This document shows positions 5,955-14,298 of a DNA stretch of 24,825 nucleotides, piece by piece. The notes under the pieces were generated by a model, which was given only the letters and a program-made list of their open reading frames with translations, had not been told where the DNA came from and searched no databases. Source of the DNA: Saccharimonas sp963550135 (GTDB lineage: Bacteria > Patescibacteriota > Saccharimonadia > Saccharimonadales > Saccharimonadaceae); the NCBI GenBank assembly GCA_963550135.1, contig CAUVBP010000013.1:1-24825 (forward strand), given 5' to 3'. Positions within the stretch are counted from its first letter, which is position 1; each line of letters begins with the position of its first letter. The position numbers and the translations under genes were made by a program.

Positions 5955-7142
5955 TCATTTTGCAGCGCTATCAGGGTTCGTTCGGCGGCTATTAGCAGCA
6001 TCTAGAATCATATCGGCCATATCTTTAGCAGCACCAGGATGTGCAAACGACAGAAAAGCCTGCCCCATTTGCCGTGCTTCTGCAGGATCGTCAATAAGGT
6101 TTTTTATCTCGTCGACGAGTAGTTGCGGCGTTTTTTCCATTTGCATTTCGTCGATGACTTTGACAGCACCTTTGTCTTCATACACCTTAGCATTTTTAAT
6201 TTGATGACCGCCAGTCAAAAAGCCGTTCGGCACCAGAATCGTCGGTTTGGCCAGCGCTGCCAACTCGAGAATTGTGGTCGCACCAGCTCGTGCTACCACA
6301 AAATCAGCCGCACCAAGCATATCAATCATGCCGTCGCTAACAAAATCATAAATTCTAACTTGATCTGTATCCTCTGGCAACCGCCGCCGAATCTCGGCAT
6401 ACTGGCCAGTACCAGTTATTAAAATTACGCTAGTGAACTGTGTAAGTTCACTAATAGTATCTGCCACAGCATTATTCAACCGTTCCGCACCCAAACCGCC
6501 GCCAGTAACCAGCACTAGCGGCTTGCTGCTTGGAAAGCCTAGCTTTTCCCTGATCGCACGGCGCTGTTGCTCGCTGTATGGCTTAAATCCCTCGCGGATC
6601 GGTACGCCAACGTAACGACTAATCGCCTTGGGGTACGGATAATACTCTAGCGGGGCACCAGTGCCAATGCGGTCAGCCCAACGTGCCAATACGCGATTAG
6701 TTAACCCTGGATGAGCGTCTGAGTCGTGAATCACCAGTGGAATGCGCAGCACATGTGCCGCCAAACCGACTGGCATGCAAACGTAGCCTCCTTTTGTGAA
6801 TATCACGTCTGGACGCCAGGCGATTAGTTTCACTAGGCTCTGAACAAAACCCACGCACACCTTTAGCGCATCAACAAAATTTGGCCACACAATTGTCCGT
6901 AAGCGTAGCAGCTGACGCACAACGCTAAGATTATGATAGCGGCGTAATTTACCGCTAGCAATAACATCTACGCGCACCGAGCTATCAAAGCTAGCCATAA
7001 CATTGCGCGCTTGCTTGCTGAATTTGCGGTCAACCCAAAACCGCAGTTCTGCATCTGGCTGCTGTTTTTTAACTTCTCGCAACACGGCGACGACTGGAGT
7101 AACGTGACCCCCCGAGCCGCCGCCTACGGCTAATATCCGCAT
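5955..7142 (-). CDS. murG: MurG, UDP-GlcNAc:lipid I N-acetylglucosaminyltransferase
   Basis: This 395-residue GT28 enzyme adds GlcNAc to lipid I to make lipid II on the inner face of the membrane. The first G-loop is GGGSGGHVTP (residues 7-16). TKGGYVCMPVGLAA, HDSDAHPGLTNR and the second glycine loop TGGGLGAERLNN follow. The donor site segment is RAGATTILELAALAKPTILVPN, then LTGGHQIKNA. Most bacteria have HExN where this has HDSD, a divergent form. AGGAGG lies 7 nt before the ATG. The start lies 74 bp inside the end of ftsW, an unusually long overlap. Confidence 0.95.
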   Translation of the reverse strand: MRILAVGGGSGGHVTPVVAVLREVKKQQPDAELRFWVDRKFSKQARNVMASFDSSVRVDVIASGKLRRYHNLSVVRQLLRLRTIVWPNFVDALKVCVGFVQSLVKLIAWRPDVIFTKGGYVCMPVGLAAHVLRIPLVIHDSDAHPGLTNRVLARWADRIGTGAPLEYYPYPKAISRYVGVPIREGFKPYSEQQRRAIREKLGFPSSKPLVLVTGGGLGAERLNNAVADTISELTQFTSVILITGTGQYAEIRRRLPEDTDQVRIYDFVSDGMIDMLGAADFVVARAGATTILELAALAKPTILVPNGFLTGGHQIKNAKVYEDKGAVKVIDEMQMEKTPQLLVDEIKNLIDDPAEARQMGQAFLSFAHPGAAKDMADMILDAANSRRTNPDSAAK

Positions 7143-8367
7143 CTTGGCCTCCTATATCTATTGGTTTATGTGCAGTATATCGCGATAACTGGAAAACAAT
7201 CCCCAAAGCCGCGCCCGAAAACAGCATACTACTGCCGCCAGCACTCAAGAACGGCAGCGTTATACCTGTTAACGGCGCTAAATGAATCATTGATGCAATA
7301 TTCATGAAAAAGTGCGCAAATAACCAGCCAAAAATACCCGCCACTACCAATCGCCTGGTCATATCTGGCGAGTATTCAGCAACTCGCAAAACCCGCAGCA
7401 ACAAAGCTGCAAACAACACTACTACCAATACCGTCCCGGCAAAACCAAAAATCTCGCCAATTACAGCAAAAATCGAATCGTTAATTGCCTCTGGCAAGTA
7501 GCCTGTCGATTGAATACTCTTGCCGATACCGCGGCCAGTTAACCCGCCTGTCCCCAACGCAATCATTGCGTTTTTGATATGATAATCGTTATCGTCTTGC
7601 GAAGCTGATTTACTCGCTCCGAAAAACGTCGTAATCCGTTCCAACCGGTGCGGCGCCGTTACTGCCGTGAGCCCCAAAAACAGTACTCCCACTAATGCAA
7701 TTTGCATCAGAGTTTTCATTCTTATCGTACTCACCATAAATATCGACGCCGCAGCCGCCGCTATCGCCACTCCCGAGCCCATGTCTTTTTGCAACACTAC
7801 GACAATAAATAACAAAAAGCCGACCAACGCCGCTGCTGGGTAGACTGTTTCTTTCAAGTCGTTTATCTTACCCTCTTGGTAGCGTTTACCTAAAAACACC
7901 GCCATATACAAAGTCATTGCTAATTTTAGCAGCTCGGACGGCTGAAAATTAATTGGTCCCAAGTGAAACCAGCGATAAGCGCCTAGCGTGTTCTGCGCTA
8001 TTGCATCAATATGCAGAATATTTCCAATCAAAAAAAGCAAAAACGATAAGCCAATTCCAATCATCATTAACTGAAAAATATACTTCTTGAGATAATCAAA
8101 CGGTACTAATATCAACAGTACAAAACCACTAACTGCCAGGCTAATACCCATAAGCTGTTTGAAAAAGAAATACGTGCTAGAATAATCGCTGCCATAAGCA
8201 CTATTCTGCAAATTAGCATACTGCGGCCCGACCGAATAAACAATTATCATTCCTACCAGCATTAACAACGCCGCACATAACACTAACCAATAATCAGGCC
8301 GGTGTTTACGCTGAATTTTACCATCAGTAAACTGTGCGTACGTGTTGCGATGCCGAGCGCCAATCAC
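7069..8367 (-). CDS. ftsW: FtsW, septal SEDS peptidoglycan polymerase
   Basis: This SEDS-family protein of about 432 residues has ten or so membrane helices. Visible motifs are YSVGPQY after the first helix, FQPSELLKLAM, VVLQKDMGSGVAI, GRGIGKSIQSTGYLPEAINDSIFAVIGEIFG, and LPFLSAGGSSMLF near the end. SEDS proteins polymerise lipid II with a partner class B PBP, here FtsI encoded two genes upstream. RodA is the alternative, but place between mraY and murG favours FtsW. The GTG at 8367 overlaps the mraY stop (GTGA). The basic C-terminal tail (RRRRLGGSRYSSRRR) is encoded in DNA shared with murG. Confidence 0.93.
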   Translation of the reverse strand: MIGARHRNTYAQFTDGKIQRKHRPDYWLVLCAALLMLVGMIIVYSVGPQYANLQNSAYGSDYSSTYFFFKQLMGISLAVSGFVLLILVPFDYLKKYIFQLMMIGIGLSFLLFLIGNILHIDAIAQNTLGAYRWFHLGPINFQPSELLKLAMTLYMAVFLGKRYQEGKINDLKETVYPAAALVGFLLFIVVVLQKDMGSGVAIAAAAASIFMVSTIRMKTLMQIALVGVLFLGLTAVTAPHRLERITTFFGASKSASQDDNDYHIKNAMIALGTGGLTGRGIGKSIQSTGYLPEAINDSIFAVIGEIFGFAGTVLVVVLFAALLLRVLRVAEYSPDMTRRLVVAGIFGWLFAHFFMNIASMIHLAPLTGITLPFLSAGGSSMLFSGAALGIVFQLSRYTAHKPIDIGGQDADISRRRRLGGSRYSSRRRVARS

Positions 8368-9398
8368 GGAGCAATATGCCCCCCGGTCATCGCCATCGCC
8401 ATCCCCACAAACGCCGCCACGCCAGCAATCACCCAAAAACGCATCGTCACTTTAGCCTCTGGCCAGCCTGATGCCTCCAGATGATGATGAATCGGCGCCG
8501 ACAGAAATATCTTGCGATGGAATAATTTCTTGCTGGTCATCTGCAACAAGCTCGACCCAGCCTCGACCACGAACAATATGCCGATAATCGGCAGCAAAAA
8601 CAGCGTGTTGGTCATCATCGCTACCACGCCCAAGCTCGTCCCAAAAGCAAAGCTGCCAACGTCGCCCATAAAGAACCGCGCTGGAAAGATATTGAACCAC
8701 AGATAGCTCAGCAAAGCGCCGACCACTGTGAAGCAGAACGCCGCTAACTTCAAGTGGCCTTGCAGTAGCGCAATCACACCAAATGCCGAAAATGACATTA
8801 CCAGCAAACCGCCCGCCAAACCATCCAAGCCGTCACTTATATTGACCGCGTTACCCGTCGCTACCACCGCAAACACAAACAATCCGACAATCCACGCGCC
8901 CATTTGCCAATCGCCAACGTATGGGATATGCACCGACGAGTAGCCGAGCTTACAGAAGAAAAACCAGCCCAGCACCAGCCCGACGCCGATAATCATGGCA
9001 AATTTCACCCAGCTGCGCAAGCCAGCATCCTTGCGATTAGAGCCAAAAACATTCAAAATATCATCAATCAAACCAATCGCCGCGCCGCCAACCAAAGCCG
9101 CCAATGGTAGCCAAGTTTGCGCTCGATCCAGATTAAAGGCCAGCGTCACCGCCATAATTGCCACTACGGCAATTATTCCCGCCATGGTCGGAATATGCCG
9201 TTCGATTTTCTTCTTATGTAATAAGTTAAAAATCTTGAGTTTTTCGCCAGTTACCGCTGCTGTACGCTGTGTTTTCCAGAACTTATATTTGTAAGCAAAA
9301 TATGTATATACTGGCGTTAGCAGCATCGCCAGTAGAAATGCCATCAAGCTCATTAGAAAAACCGAGTTCAATTCGTTTCCAAAAGTTACAATCGACAT
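8364..9398 (-). CDS. mraY: MraY, phospho-MurNAc-pentapeptide transferase
   Basis: This 344-residue polytopic enzyme joins phospho-MurNAc-pentapeptide to undecaprenyl phosphate to make lipid I. Motifs in order: RHIPTMAG (about 67-74), GLIDDILNVFG with the aspartate pair, NAVNISDGLDGLAGG, FFMGDVGSFAFG, and the histidine-rich APIHHHLEASGWPE near the C-terminus. About ten helices are visible. It lies 21 bp after ftsI and overlaps ftsW by 4 bp. There is no strong Shine-Dalgarno site; TATAAT ends 6 nt before the ATG. Confidence 0.95.
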   Translation of the reverse strand: MSIVTFGNELNSVFLMSLMAFLLAMLLTPVYTYFAYKYKFWKTQRTAAVTGEKLKIFNLLHKKKIERHIPTMAGIIAVVAIMAVTLAFNLDRAQTWLPLAALVGGAAIGLIDDILNVFGSNRKDAGLRSWVKFAMIIGVGLVLGWFFFCKLGYSSVHIPYVGDWQMGAWIVGLFVFAVVATGNAVNISDGLDGLAGGLLVMSFSAFGVIALLQGHLKLAAFCFTVVGALLSYLWFNIFPARFFMGDVGSFAFGTSLGVVAMMTNTLFLLPIIGILFVVEAGSSLLQMTSKKLFHRKIFLSAPIHHHLEASGWPEAKVTMRFWVIAGVAAFVGMAMAMTGGHIAP

Positions 9399-9404
9399 AT
9401 TACC

Positions 9405-9410
9405 ATTATA
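9405..9410 (-). promoter_or_regulatory. Putative -10 box for mraY (leaderless)
   Basis: TATAAT ends 6 nt before the mraY ATG, in the short gap after ftsI. It suggests an internal, leaderless start inside the dcw cluster. Confidence 0.45.
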
Positions 9411-9419
9411 CTCCCTACC

Positions 9420-11177
9420 CTACTCTCTCGGGGCTAATTTTAAGTATTTTATCATCCAGTTGGATATATCATTAAAAATAGGCTTGGCATCCGAGCCGCC
9501 GCCCATACCGCGGCCGTCTGCCGCTATCTCTACCATGATAACGTAACGCGGAATTTTGCCGTATTCGCCGCCAAAACCCAGATAGGTACCAATCGTCTCG
9601 TTATCATCGTACTTGCCGTTAACAATCACCTGCGAAGTACCGGTCTTGCCGCCGACTAGCCAGCGTTCCGAGTCGTCATGCGGCTTATATGTCGCATAAT
9701 GAGCCTGATGCACCATTTCGCGCACTGTCTGCGACGAAGCTTCGCTGATAGCACGAACGCTGGTCTTCGCCGCTGTAGCAGCAAATTTGCCACCATCACC
9801 CATGGTACCGTTGATAACCGTCGGCGCGTGATATACGCCGCCATTAACTACCGAACAAAAACCACTTGCCACCTGCAGCATTGTCACATTCATACCCTGG
9901 CCAAACACCATATTACTGTAACGCACGGCATTACCTTCTTGCTGTGCTGGCGAAATAACTGTGCCGCCCGCCTCATTCGCCAGCTCAATACCAGTCAGCT
10001 GCCCCAGCCGGAAACGATTATAAAAGTAATCATAAATTGTATCACGCGCGCCGCGGGTAATATAAGAACCATTTCCCAGCCGCTGCGCAATCGTTACCAT
10101 ACCAGTATTCAACGACCAGTTCAGCGCTGTCTGCATAGTTATATCGCCGTTCAAGAAACTATTTTTAGAAGCGTTATTGATCGTGATATCTTCTACCTTG
10201 ATTTTGCCGGTATTATTATAAGTACTCTGCGGCGAGATAACGCCTTTGTCGATTCCGGTCGCTACCGTGAAAGTCTTGACATCGGAGCCTGCCTCGTAAG
10301 GATGCGATATCGTATCATTATTGAACACCGACACGTCAGAAGTATTGATATTTGACGGATCATACGTCGGCATATTAGCCATTGCCAGCACTTTGCCAGT
10401 ACTTGGCTCCATGACAATAGCACTTGCTCTGGTGGCTTTACTACGCTTAGCACCAGCCTCAAGCGCTGATTCGACTTGTGTCTGAATATTACGATCAATC
10501 GTCAAAACAATACTCCGTCCATTTACTGCCGGCTGGCGGACATTCTTATCGCCAATTGTCAGCGGTACGTCGCGAGCGTCTGTCACCGTTTTGAGCATAC
10601 CGTCGCGCCCAGACAGAGTTTGGTTATTAGCTTGCTCGAAACCATATACCCCCTTACCCTCGTGATTAACAAAACCCAAAACCTGGCTAGCCAATCGTCC
10701 TTCAGGATAAACCCGGCGCGTTCCAACTTCGAAACCGATACCCGCTAGCTTTTTCTTCTTGATTAATTCAGCCTGCGTCCGCGTAATATATTTCGTCAAA
10801 ATTTGGTAGCGGCTAGGTTTTTTGTCGATCAGCGCCGCGAAACCATCAACTACGTTGCCGCCAGCGACGCTATTCAGCGTATCAACCACCGCCCGCTTAT
10901 CAGATACTTGTGTTGGATCAGCCCAAACTTTATAGACTGTTTCGTTCATCACCAGCGGCTTCGGGTCGCTGCCGTCCATAGCGTAAATCTCGCCGCGCTG
11001 CGCTTTGAGCGTGAACTTCTTAATCTGCTCATTATCAGCCTGTGTTACATAGTAATCATGCCGCACTACCTGCACCACGAAAAGTTGCACTACAAAAATG
11101 GCCGAGACGACCAACACTATACTAAACAAAAAGCCAACTCTAGAGCGTCGAATAAAACGAGTTGGCGATACGCTCAT
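9420..11177 (-). CDS. ftsI: FtsI, class B penicillin-binding protein
   Basis: This 585-residue transpeptidase cross-links septal peptidoglycan as partner of FtsW. It has one N-terminal membrane helix (about 15-37), the class B dimerisation domain with RGEIYAMDG (61-69), then a C-terminal transpeptidase domain. Catalytic motifs are SDVK (S298, K301), SLN (355-357) and KTGTS (511-515). The usual PGSTxK is EAGSDVK here, a divergent but complete SxxK box. The length is normal, and no PASTA domain is present. AGGAG lies 10 nt before the ATG, and the gap from the ftsL-like gene is 13 bp. Confidence 0.93.
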   Translation of the reverse strand: MSVSPTRFIRRSRVGFLFSIVLVVSAIFVVQLFVVQVVRHDYYVTQADNEQIKKFTLKAQRGEIYAMDGSDPKPLVMNETVYKVWADPTQVSDKRAVVDTLNSVAGGNVVDGFAALIDKKPSRYQILTKYITRTQAELIKKKKLAGIGFEVGTRRVYPEGRLASQVLGFVNHEGKGVYGFEQANNQTLSGRDGMLKTVTDARDVPLTIGDKNVRQPAVNGRSIVLTIDRNIQTQVESALEAGAKRSKATRASAIVMEPSTGKVLAMANMPTYDPSNINTSDVSVFNNDTISHPYEAGSDVKTFTVATGIDKGVISPQSTYNNTGKIKVEDITINNASKNSFLNGDITMQTALNWSLNTGMVTIAQRLGNGSYITRGARDTIYDYFYNRFRLGQLTGIELANEAGGTVISPAQQEGNAVRYSNMVFGQGMNVTMLQVASGFCSVVNGGVYHAPTVINGTMGDGGKFAATAAKTSVRAISEASSQTVREMVHQAHYATYKPHDDSERWLVGGKTGTSQVIVNGKYDDNETIGTYLGFGGEYGKIPRYVIMVEIAADGRGMGGGSDAKPIFNDISNWMIKYLKLAPRE

Positions 11178-11190
11178 GATCTTAGAACTC

Positions 11191-11541
11191 CTATTTGCTT
11201 ACATACTGAGTATCAGCCGGGGTAGCCATCCTTTGAGCAACGCTGCTGTCTTTAACTGATTGCAGAGCTGTTAGGCGAGCATTCTCAACCGCCAAATCGC
11301 TCTTCTGCTCGGTCAACGTCGAAATCTTATTACTGACGTCATTTGACTCATAATCATAGCCCGAAACACTCCCCGCTTGTGTCAAGTATAACAGACCTAG
11401 CAGCGTCAAGAGAAGTGCAATAATAATCGCATTAGAAATCGGGCCGAGTTTGATAGCCGATGCAAAAGCAACTGTATTGCGGTTGCGCCCATAATTACCT
11501 TGGCGCCGGCTATTAAATTGTGTAGTTCGTGAATATGACAT
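11191..11541 (-). CDS. ftsL: FtsL/DivIC-like single-pass division protein
   Basis: This 116-residue bitopic protein has a basic N-terminus (RRQGNYGRNRN), one helix (ISNAIIIALLLTLLGLLYL, about 35-53) and a short extracellular coiled coil (NKISTLTEQKSDLAVENARL). It lies between rsmH and ftsI, the standard ftsL place. FtsL joins FtsQ and DivIC/FtsB to activate FtsWI. FtsL and DivIC are hard to tell apart by sequence, so the name rests on gene order. No clear Shine-Dalgarno site precedes the ATG. Confidence 0.8.
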   Translation of the reverse strand: MSYSRTTQFNSRRQGNYGRNRNTVAFASAIKLGPISNAIIIALLLTLLGLLYLTQAGSVSGYDYESNDVSNKISTLTEQKSDLAVENARLTALQSVKDSSVAQRMATPADTQYVSK

Positions 11542-11583
11542 GTGGTGGATTCGTTTTTGTTATTTATTTTGACACTCAAAAGC

Positions 11584-11624
11584 CAGAGGAACGTTAGGAG
11601 AAAAATGAAAATTACGCTCCTCTG
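11584..11624 (-). terminator. Hairpin between rsmH and ftsL, possible attenuator
   Basis: On the minus strand CAGAGGAGCGT pairs with ACGTTCCTCTG, 11 bp with one G-U pair, around a 19-nt T-rich loop. GGCTTTTGAG follows, a weak T tract. It may partly terminate or process the dcw transcript just before ftsL. Confidence 0.4.
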
Positions 11625-11648
11625 CCCTATAGAGTTGTGTATTTTTGC

Positions 11649-11723
11649 CTAAGCGGCGCGGCGCACGACAGTGATGTCATGCTGAACGTCGGCTTGGACT
11701 TGTACTTGGATGCGGCGAGTCAT
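11649..11723 (-). CDS. 24-residue basic peptide between rsmH and ftsL
   Basis: This short ORF encodes MTRRIQVQVQADVQHDITVV followed by RRAA. AGAAAGGAAG lies 7 nt before its ATG, a better Shine-Dalgarno site than that of ftsL itself. It begins 21 bp after rsmH and ends just before the hairpin at 11584-11624. It could be a real small protein or a leader peptide coupled to that hairpin. I do not recognise it. Confidence 0.35.
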   Translation of the reverse strand: MTRRIQVQVQADVQHDITVVRRAA

Positions 11724-11744
11724 GCTACATCTTCCTTTCTGTTT

Positions 11745-12635
11745 TTATATTTTCACAGCGACACGAAGCTTAGCACTTCGCGAGCGCGGATTGTGAACAT
11801 CTCTAATAGCTCCATCGACAGGATGCTTCGTAATGATACGAAGTTCCGCCTCGTAGCCGTTCTTGGCCTGTTCGGCAAAGTATCGCTTAACGATACGATC
11901 CTCCAGGCTATGAAAGCTAATTACACCGACTCGCCCGCCCTGTGATAGCAGCTCGGGTAATAATGGCATAATCGCTCGTACTTGCTCAAGCTCATCGTTT
12001 ACAAAAATCCGAATCGCCTGAAAAGTACGTGTCGCCGGATGCGTTCGCTGGCGCCGTCCGACATGCGCCCTCAAGATAGCCGATGCCAAATCTTCAGTTG
12101 TCGCCAGCGGTCTAGCCTTAATAATCGCAGCAGCATAACGCCGCGCAATATTTGGCCGCTCTTCGCCGTAATCGCGAATAATCCGCTCCAGCTCGCCCTG
12201 CGAATAGGCGTTGACCACCTGCTCTGCAGTTAAAGCTTGCCGCCGATCCATCCGCATATCCAGCGGACCGCTATGCGAAAATGAAAATCCTCGCTCAGCC
12301 CTATCAAGCTGTGGTGACGACACCCCCAAATCAATCAATATCATATCAAACCGCTTGCCTATAGCAATCAGCTGCCGGGCAGCGCTGACAAAATCAGCGT
12401 GTATTAACTCTGCCCCTTTGCTGACAAATGCCGCTAGGTTTGCTTGTGCAAATTCATCGCGGTCAACCAAAGTCATTCCGCGATAATCATGCGTTCGTTC
12501 GACAATGGCGCGCGCGTGTCCGCCGTATCCAGCCGTCAGGTCGAGATAACTCTCGCCATCTTTAGGATTGAGCAGCCGCACAACGTCATTAAGTAATACT
12601 GGAACATGAAGTGGTGGATGTTCTTTAATACTCAT
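11745..12635 (-). CDS. rsmH: RsmH (MraW), 16S rRNA C1402 N4-methyltransferase
   Basis: This 296-residue SAM-dependent methyltransferase modifies C1402 in the 16S rRNA decoding centre. Visible are the N-terminal HVPVLLNDVV segment, motif I YLDLTAGYGGHARAI (30-44), DMILIDLGVSSPQLD, the family signature RGFSFSHSGPLDMRMD, TFQAIRIFVNDEL and VISFHSLEDRIVKRYF. Length and order are normal. It heads the dcw cluster, and mraZ, its usual neighbour, is absent. The start ATG is preceded by GGGGGA, and TATGAT ends 6 nt upstream, so a leaderless start is likely. Confidence 0.95.
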   Translation of the reverse strand: MSIKEHPPLHVPVLLNDVVRLLNPKDGESYLDLTAGYGGHARAIVERTHDYRGMTLVDRDEFAQANLAAFVSKGAELIHADFVSAARQLIAIGKRFDMILIDLGVSSPQLDRAERGFSFSHSGPLDMRMDRRQALTAEQVVNAYSQGELERIIRDYGEERPNIARRYAAAIIKARPLATTEDLASAILRAHVGRRQRTHPATRTFQAIRIFVNDELEQVRAIMPLLPELLSQGGRVGVISFHSLEDRIVKRYFAEQAKNGYEAELRIITKHPVDGAIRDVHNPRSRSAKLRVAVKI

Positions 12636-12709
12636 TCCCCCATCATACCATATGGTCTGGCGAGGGACTCGAGATCACCAATCTGATAGCGAGCTGTTTG
12701 TTTTCGCAT
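12632..12709 (-). CDS. Possible 25-residue ORF overlapping the rsmH start
   Basis: This ORF reads MRKQTARYQIGDLESL then ARPYGMMGE, and its stop overlaps the rsmH ATG (ATGA). Its TARYQIGDLE part resembles TAHYQVVDLE encoded in the opposite direction at about 12878-12908. There is no Shine-Dalgarno site. If rsmH is transcribed from 12642-12647, this ORF would be outside that mRNA. Real small gene, leader peptide and chance are all open. Confidence 0.25.
   Translation of the reverse strand: MRKQTARYQIGDLESLARPYGMMGE
12642..12647 (-). promoter_or_regulatory. Putative extended -10 box for rsmH
   Basis: TGGTATGAT (extended -10) ends 6 nt before the rsmH ATG, predicting a leaderless dcw mRNA. Confidence 0.5.
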
Positions 12710-12908
12710 AGGTGTGTTTGTTTTAGTTTAGTCAAGTATGCTTAAAATCAAGAGCTGTCAAACAACTCATATCGTATTTAGCATACCTTTGAGAGACTTG
12801 TGTGTGAGGTGGAGTTTTTGGGAGGTGTTGTGTTAGAGGAAAGAACTTTCGACAATTTTAGCGTGGGTCGATATTCCACTGCTCACTATCAGGTTGTTGA
12901 TCTCGAGG
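12668..12908. repeat. 29-bp inverted repeat pair upstream of rsmH
   Basis: The arm at 12668-12696 begins CTCGAGATCACCAATC; the arm at 12880-12908 is its reverse complement with 25 of 29 bases matching. The arms are 183 bp apart. A second, shorter dyad lies between them: GTATGCT at about 12737-12743 and AGCATAC at about 12779-12785. The block could be an operator, a long RNA stem or a duplicated gene fragment. Confidence 0.55.
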
Positions 12909-13245
12909 ATGTCCAACTTCAAATTGTAAAAGTACCACAAACTATACGGCTACGCGCCCAAAGACAGCGTCGCCCGCGATACGTAAGCATCAGGTACGCA
13001 AACCAAGACGCCCGCCCTACCGTACATAGATTGGCTAATAGCTGCGTCAGTCATGACTACCCTACTTTCTTTTGTTATTTTACGCGGTGGTGTTTGTTTT
13101 GACTCGAGATTCTTATCTCTTGCCTTGCCACTGGCTTTATCATACAACGTTTCATCATGCTTGTGCAATACCTTTTTTACTAAAAATGATAACTTCTTTA
13201 CTTTTCCACAAAAACGTGGAAAACTATAGTGTTTATATAAGCAAA
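12710..13245. other. Intergenic region between yvcK and the dcw cluster
   Basis: About 540 bp without a convincing gene. Weak ORFs exist on both strands (plus 12800-13102, minus 13168-12950), but they have odd composition and no start signals. The region holds the inverted repeats described separately, TTGACA on the minus strand near 12760, and a perfect 8-bp stem TTTTCCAC/GTGGAAAA at 13202-13223 whose arms resemble DnaA boxes. Confidence 0.4.
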
Positions 13246-13267
13246 TAGACGCTATATCTAGCGTCTA
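13246..13267 (-). terminator. Perfect hairpin downstream of yvcK
   Basis: TAGACGCTA, loop of 4, TAGCGTCTA is a perfect 9-bp stem, 29 bp after the yvcK stop. On the minus strand it is followed only by TTTGCTTATA, so termination would be weak. Its ACGCTATAT...AGCGT core recurs in the larger palindrome at 19193-19231. Confidence 0.45.
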
Positions 13268-13296
13268 TAGAGGTCAGCCATGACAGAAAACGCTGC

Positions 13297-14295
13297 TTAT
13301 GCAAAATATATCCGCATCAGCTGGCGTGCTACTGCGTCAGGGTCATGCCGGATAAAACTGCGTACCGCTGCAATCGGATCGCTCGATTGGGCGCCCGACC
13401 AAACTTTCTTCGCTAGGATACTCGCGCCGCGGAATTCGTAGTGCTGGCGTTTTAGCTCGCTGATATCATATTGCACCACATGCTCACCGTCATGAGCATA
13501 CTTATCCATTAGTTCTGTCGATGGCTGATCAGTGTTAAAAACTACATAATCAAGAAACTCGCTACCCGCCAAACGCTCAATCTCGCTAGCAAAGTCCACT
13601 ACGCTCAGATTATCGGTCGGGCCAGGCTTAGTCACTAAATTACAAACAAAGACGCATTTCGCCCGAGTCGCTGCCAATGCTTCCTGAATTTCACTAATTA
13701 CCAGCGCCGGCGCCAAACTACCGTATAGGTTACCTGGTGCAATTACCACCATATCAGCTTCCAGAATCGCCTGGACGGCCGCTGGATGCGCTACTGCTTC
13801 TGGCTCTAGCCACACTTTTGGCCGTTTGGCGATATCGGCATGCGCGATCTTGAATTGTCCTTTGATCGGCTCACCAGATGCACCCTCGACACATAGCGTG
13901 ATATCAGTCAGTGTCGTTGGAATCACCCTGCCCTGAATATTAAGGACTTGGCTAGCCAGCTGTACTGCCTCGCCAAAGCTACCGGTCATTTTCTCGAGCG
14001 CTGTCAAAAATAGATTACCGAAAGCATGCCCCTTCAAACTACCATCATCAAATCGATAATTAAACAAATCGCGCACCCGCGGACTATCGCTCAGTGCTAC
14101 TAAACACTGCCGTACATCGCCCGGCGGCAGCACGCCAAGTTCGTCGCGCAGCTGTCCCGTCGACCCGCCATCATCCGCCATATTGACCAGCGCTGTCAAA
14201 TCAGACACGTATTTTCTCAAACCAGACAGCAGCGTGAAACTACCCGTCCCGCCGCCGATAACTACAACCTTTGCTCCGCCGTATTCTTCGTTCAT
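13297..14295 (-). CDS. yvcK: YvcK/CofD-like protein (gluconeogenesis factor family)
   Basis: This 332-residue protein has the family's N-terminal nucleotide-sugar site: VVVIGGGTGSFTLLSGLR (10-27), VNMADDGGSTGQLRDELG and LPPGDVRQCLVALS. Later come HAFGNLFLTALE, PTTLTDITL and APGNLYGSLAPALV. YvcK in Bacillus binds UDP-sugars and is needed for peptidoglycan synthesis and shape on gluconeogenic media. Place close to dcw genes fits that role. AGAAGGG precedes the ATG, and the gene lies 3 bp after the DUF4868 gene, so they form an operon. The family resembles CofD, but no F420 pathway is seen here. Confidence 0.93.
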   Translation of the reverse strand: MNEEYGGAKVVVIGGGTGSFTLLSGLRKYVSDLTALVNMADDGGSTGQLRDELGVLPPGDVRQCLVALSDSPRVRDLFNYRFDDGSLKGHAFGNLFLTALEKMTGSFGEAVQLASQVLNIQGRVIPTTLTDITLCVEGASGEPIKGQFKIAHADIAKRPKVWLEPEAVAHPAAVQAILEADMVVIAPGNLYGSLAPALVISEIQEALAATRAKCVFVCNLVTKPGPTDNLSVVDFASEIERLAGSEFLDYVVFNTDQPSTELMDKYAHDGEHVVQYDISELKRQHYEFRGASILAKKVWSGAQSSDPIAAVRSFIRHDPDAVARQLMRIYFA

Positions 14296-14298
14296 TTT

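Noticed and set aside
12800..13102. 100-residue plus-strand ORF
   Set aside because: GTG start without a ribosome site or -10 box at the right spacing, odd composition and a frame without visible domain. Only its TAHYQVVDLE segment is of interest and is noted with the inverted repeat.
12950..13168. 72-residue minus-strand ORF
   Set aside because: Polar, no domain, no start signals. It ends abruptly without neighbours, so chance is more likely.
13202..13223. Paired DnaA-box-like sites forming an 8-bp hairpin
   Set aside because: Each arm has mismatches to TTATCCACA, and no origin features or dnaA are near. The symmetric stem alone explains the pattern.
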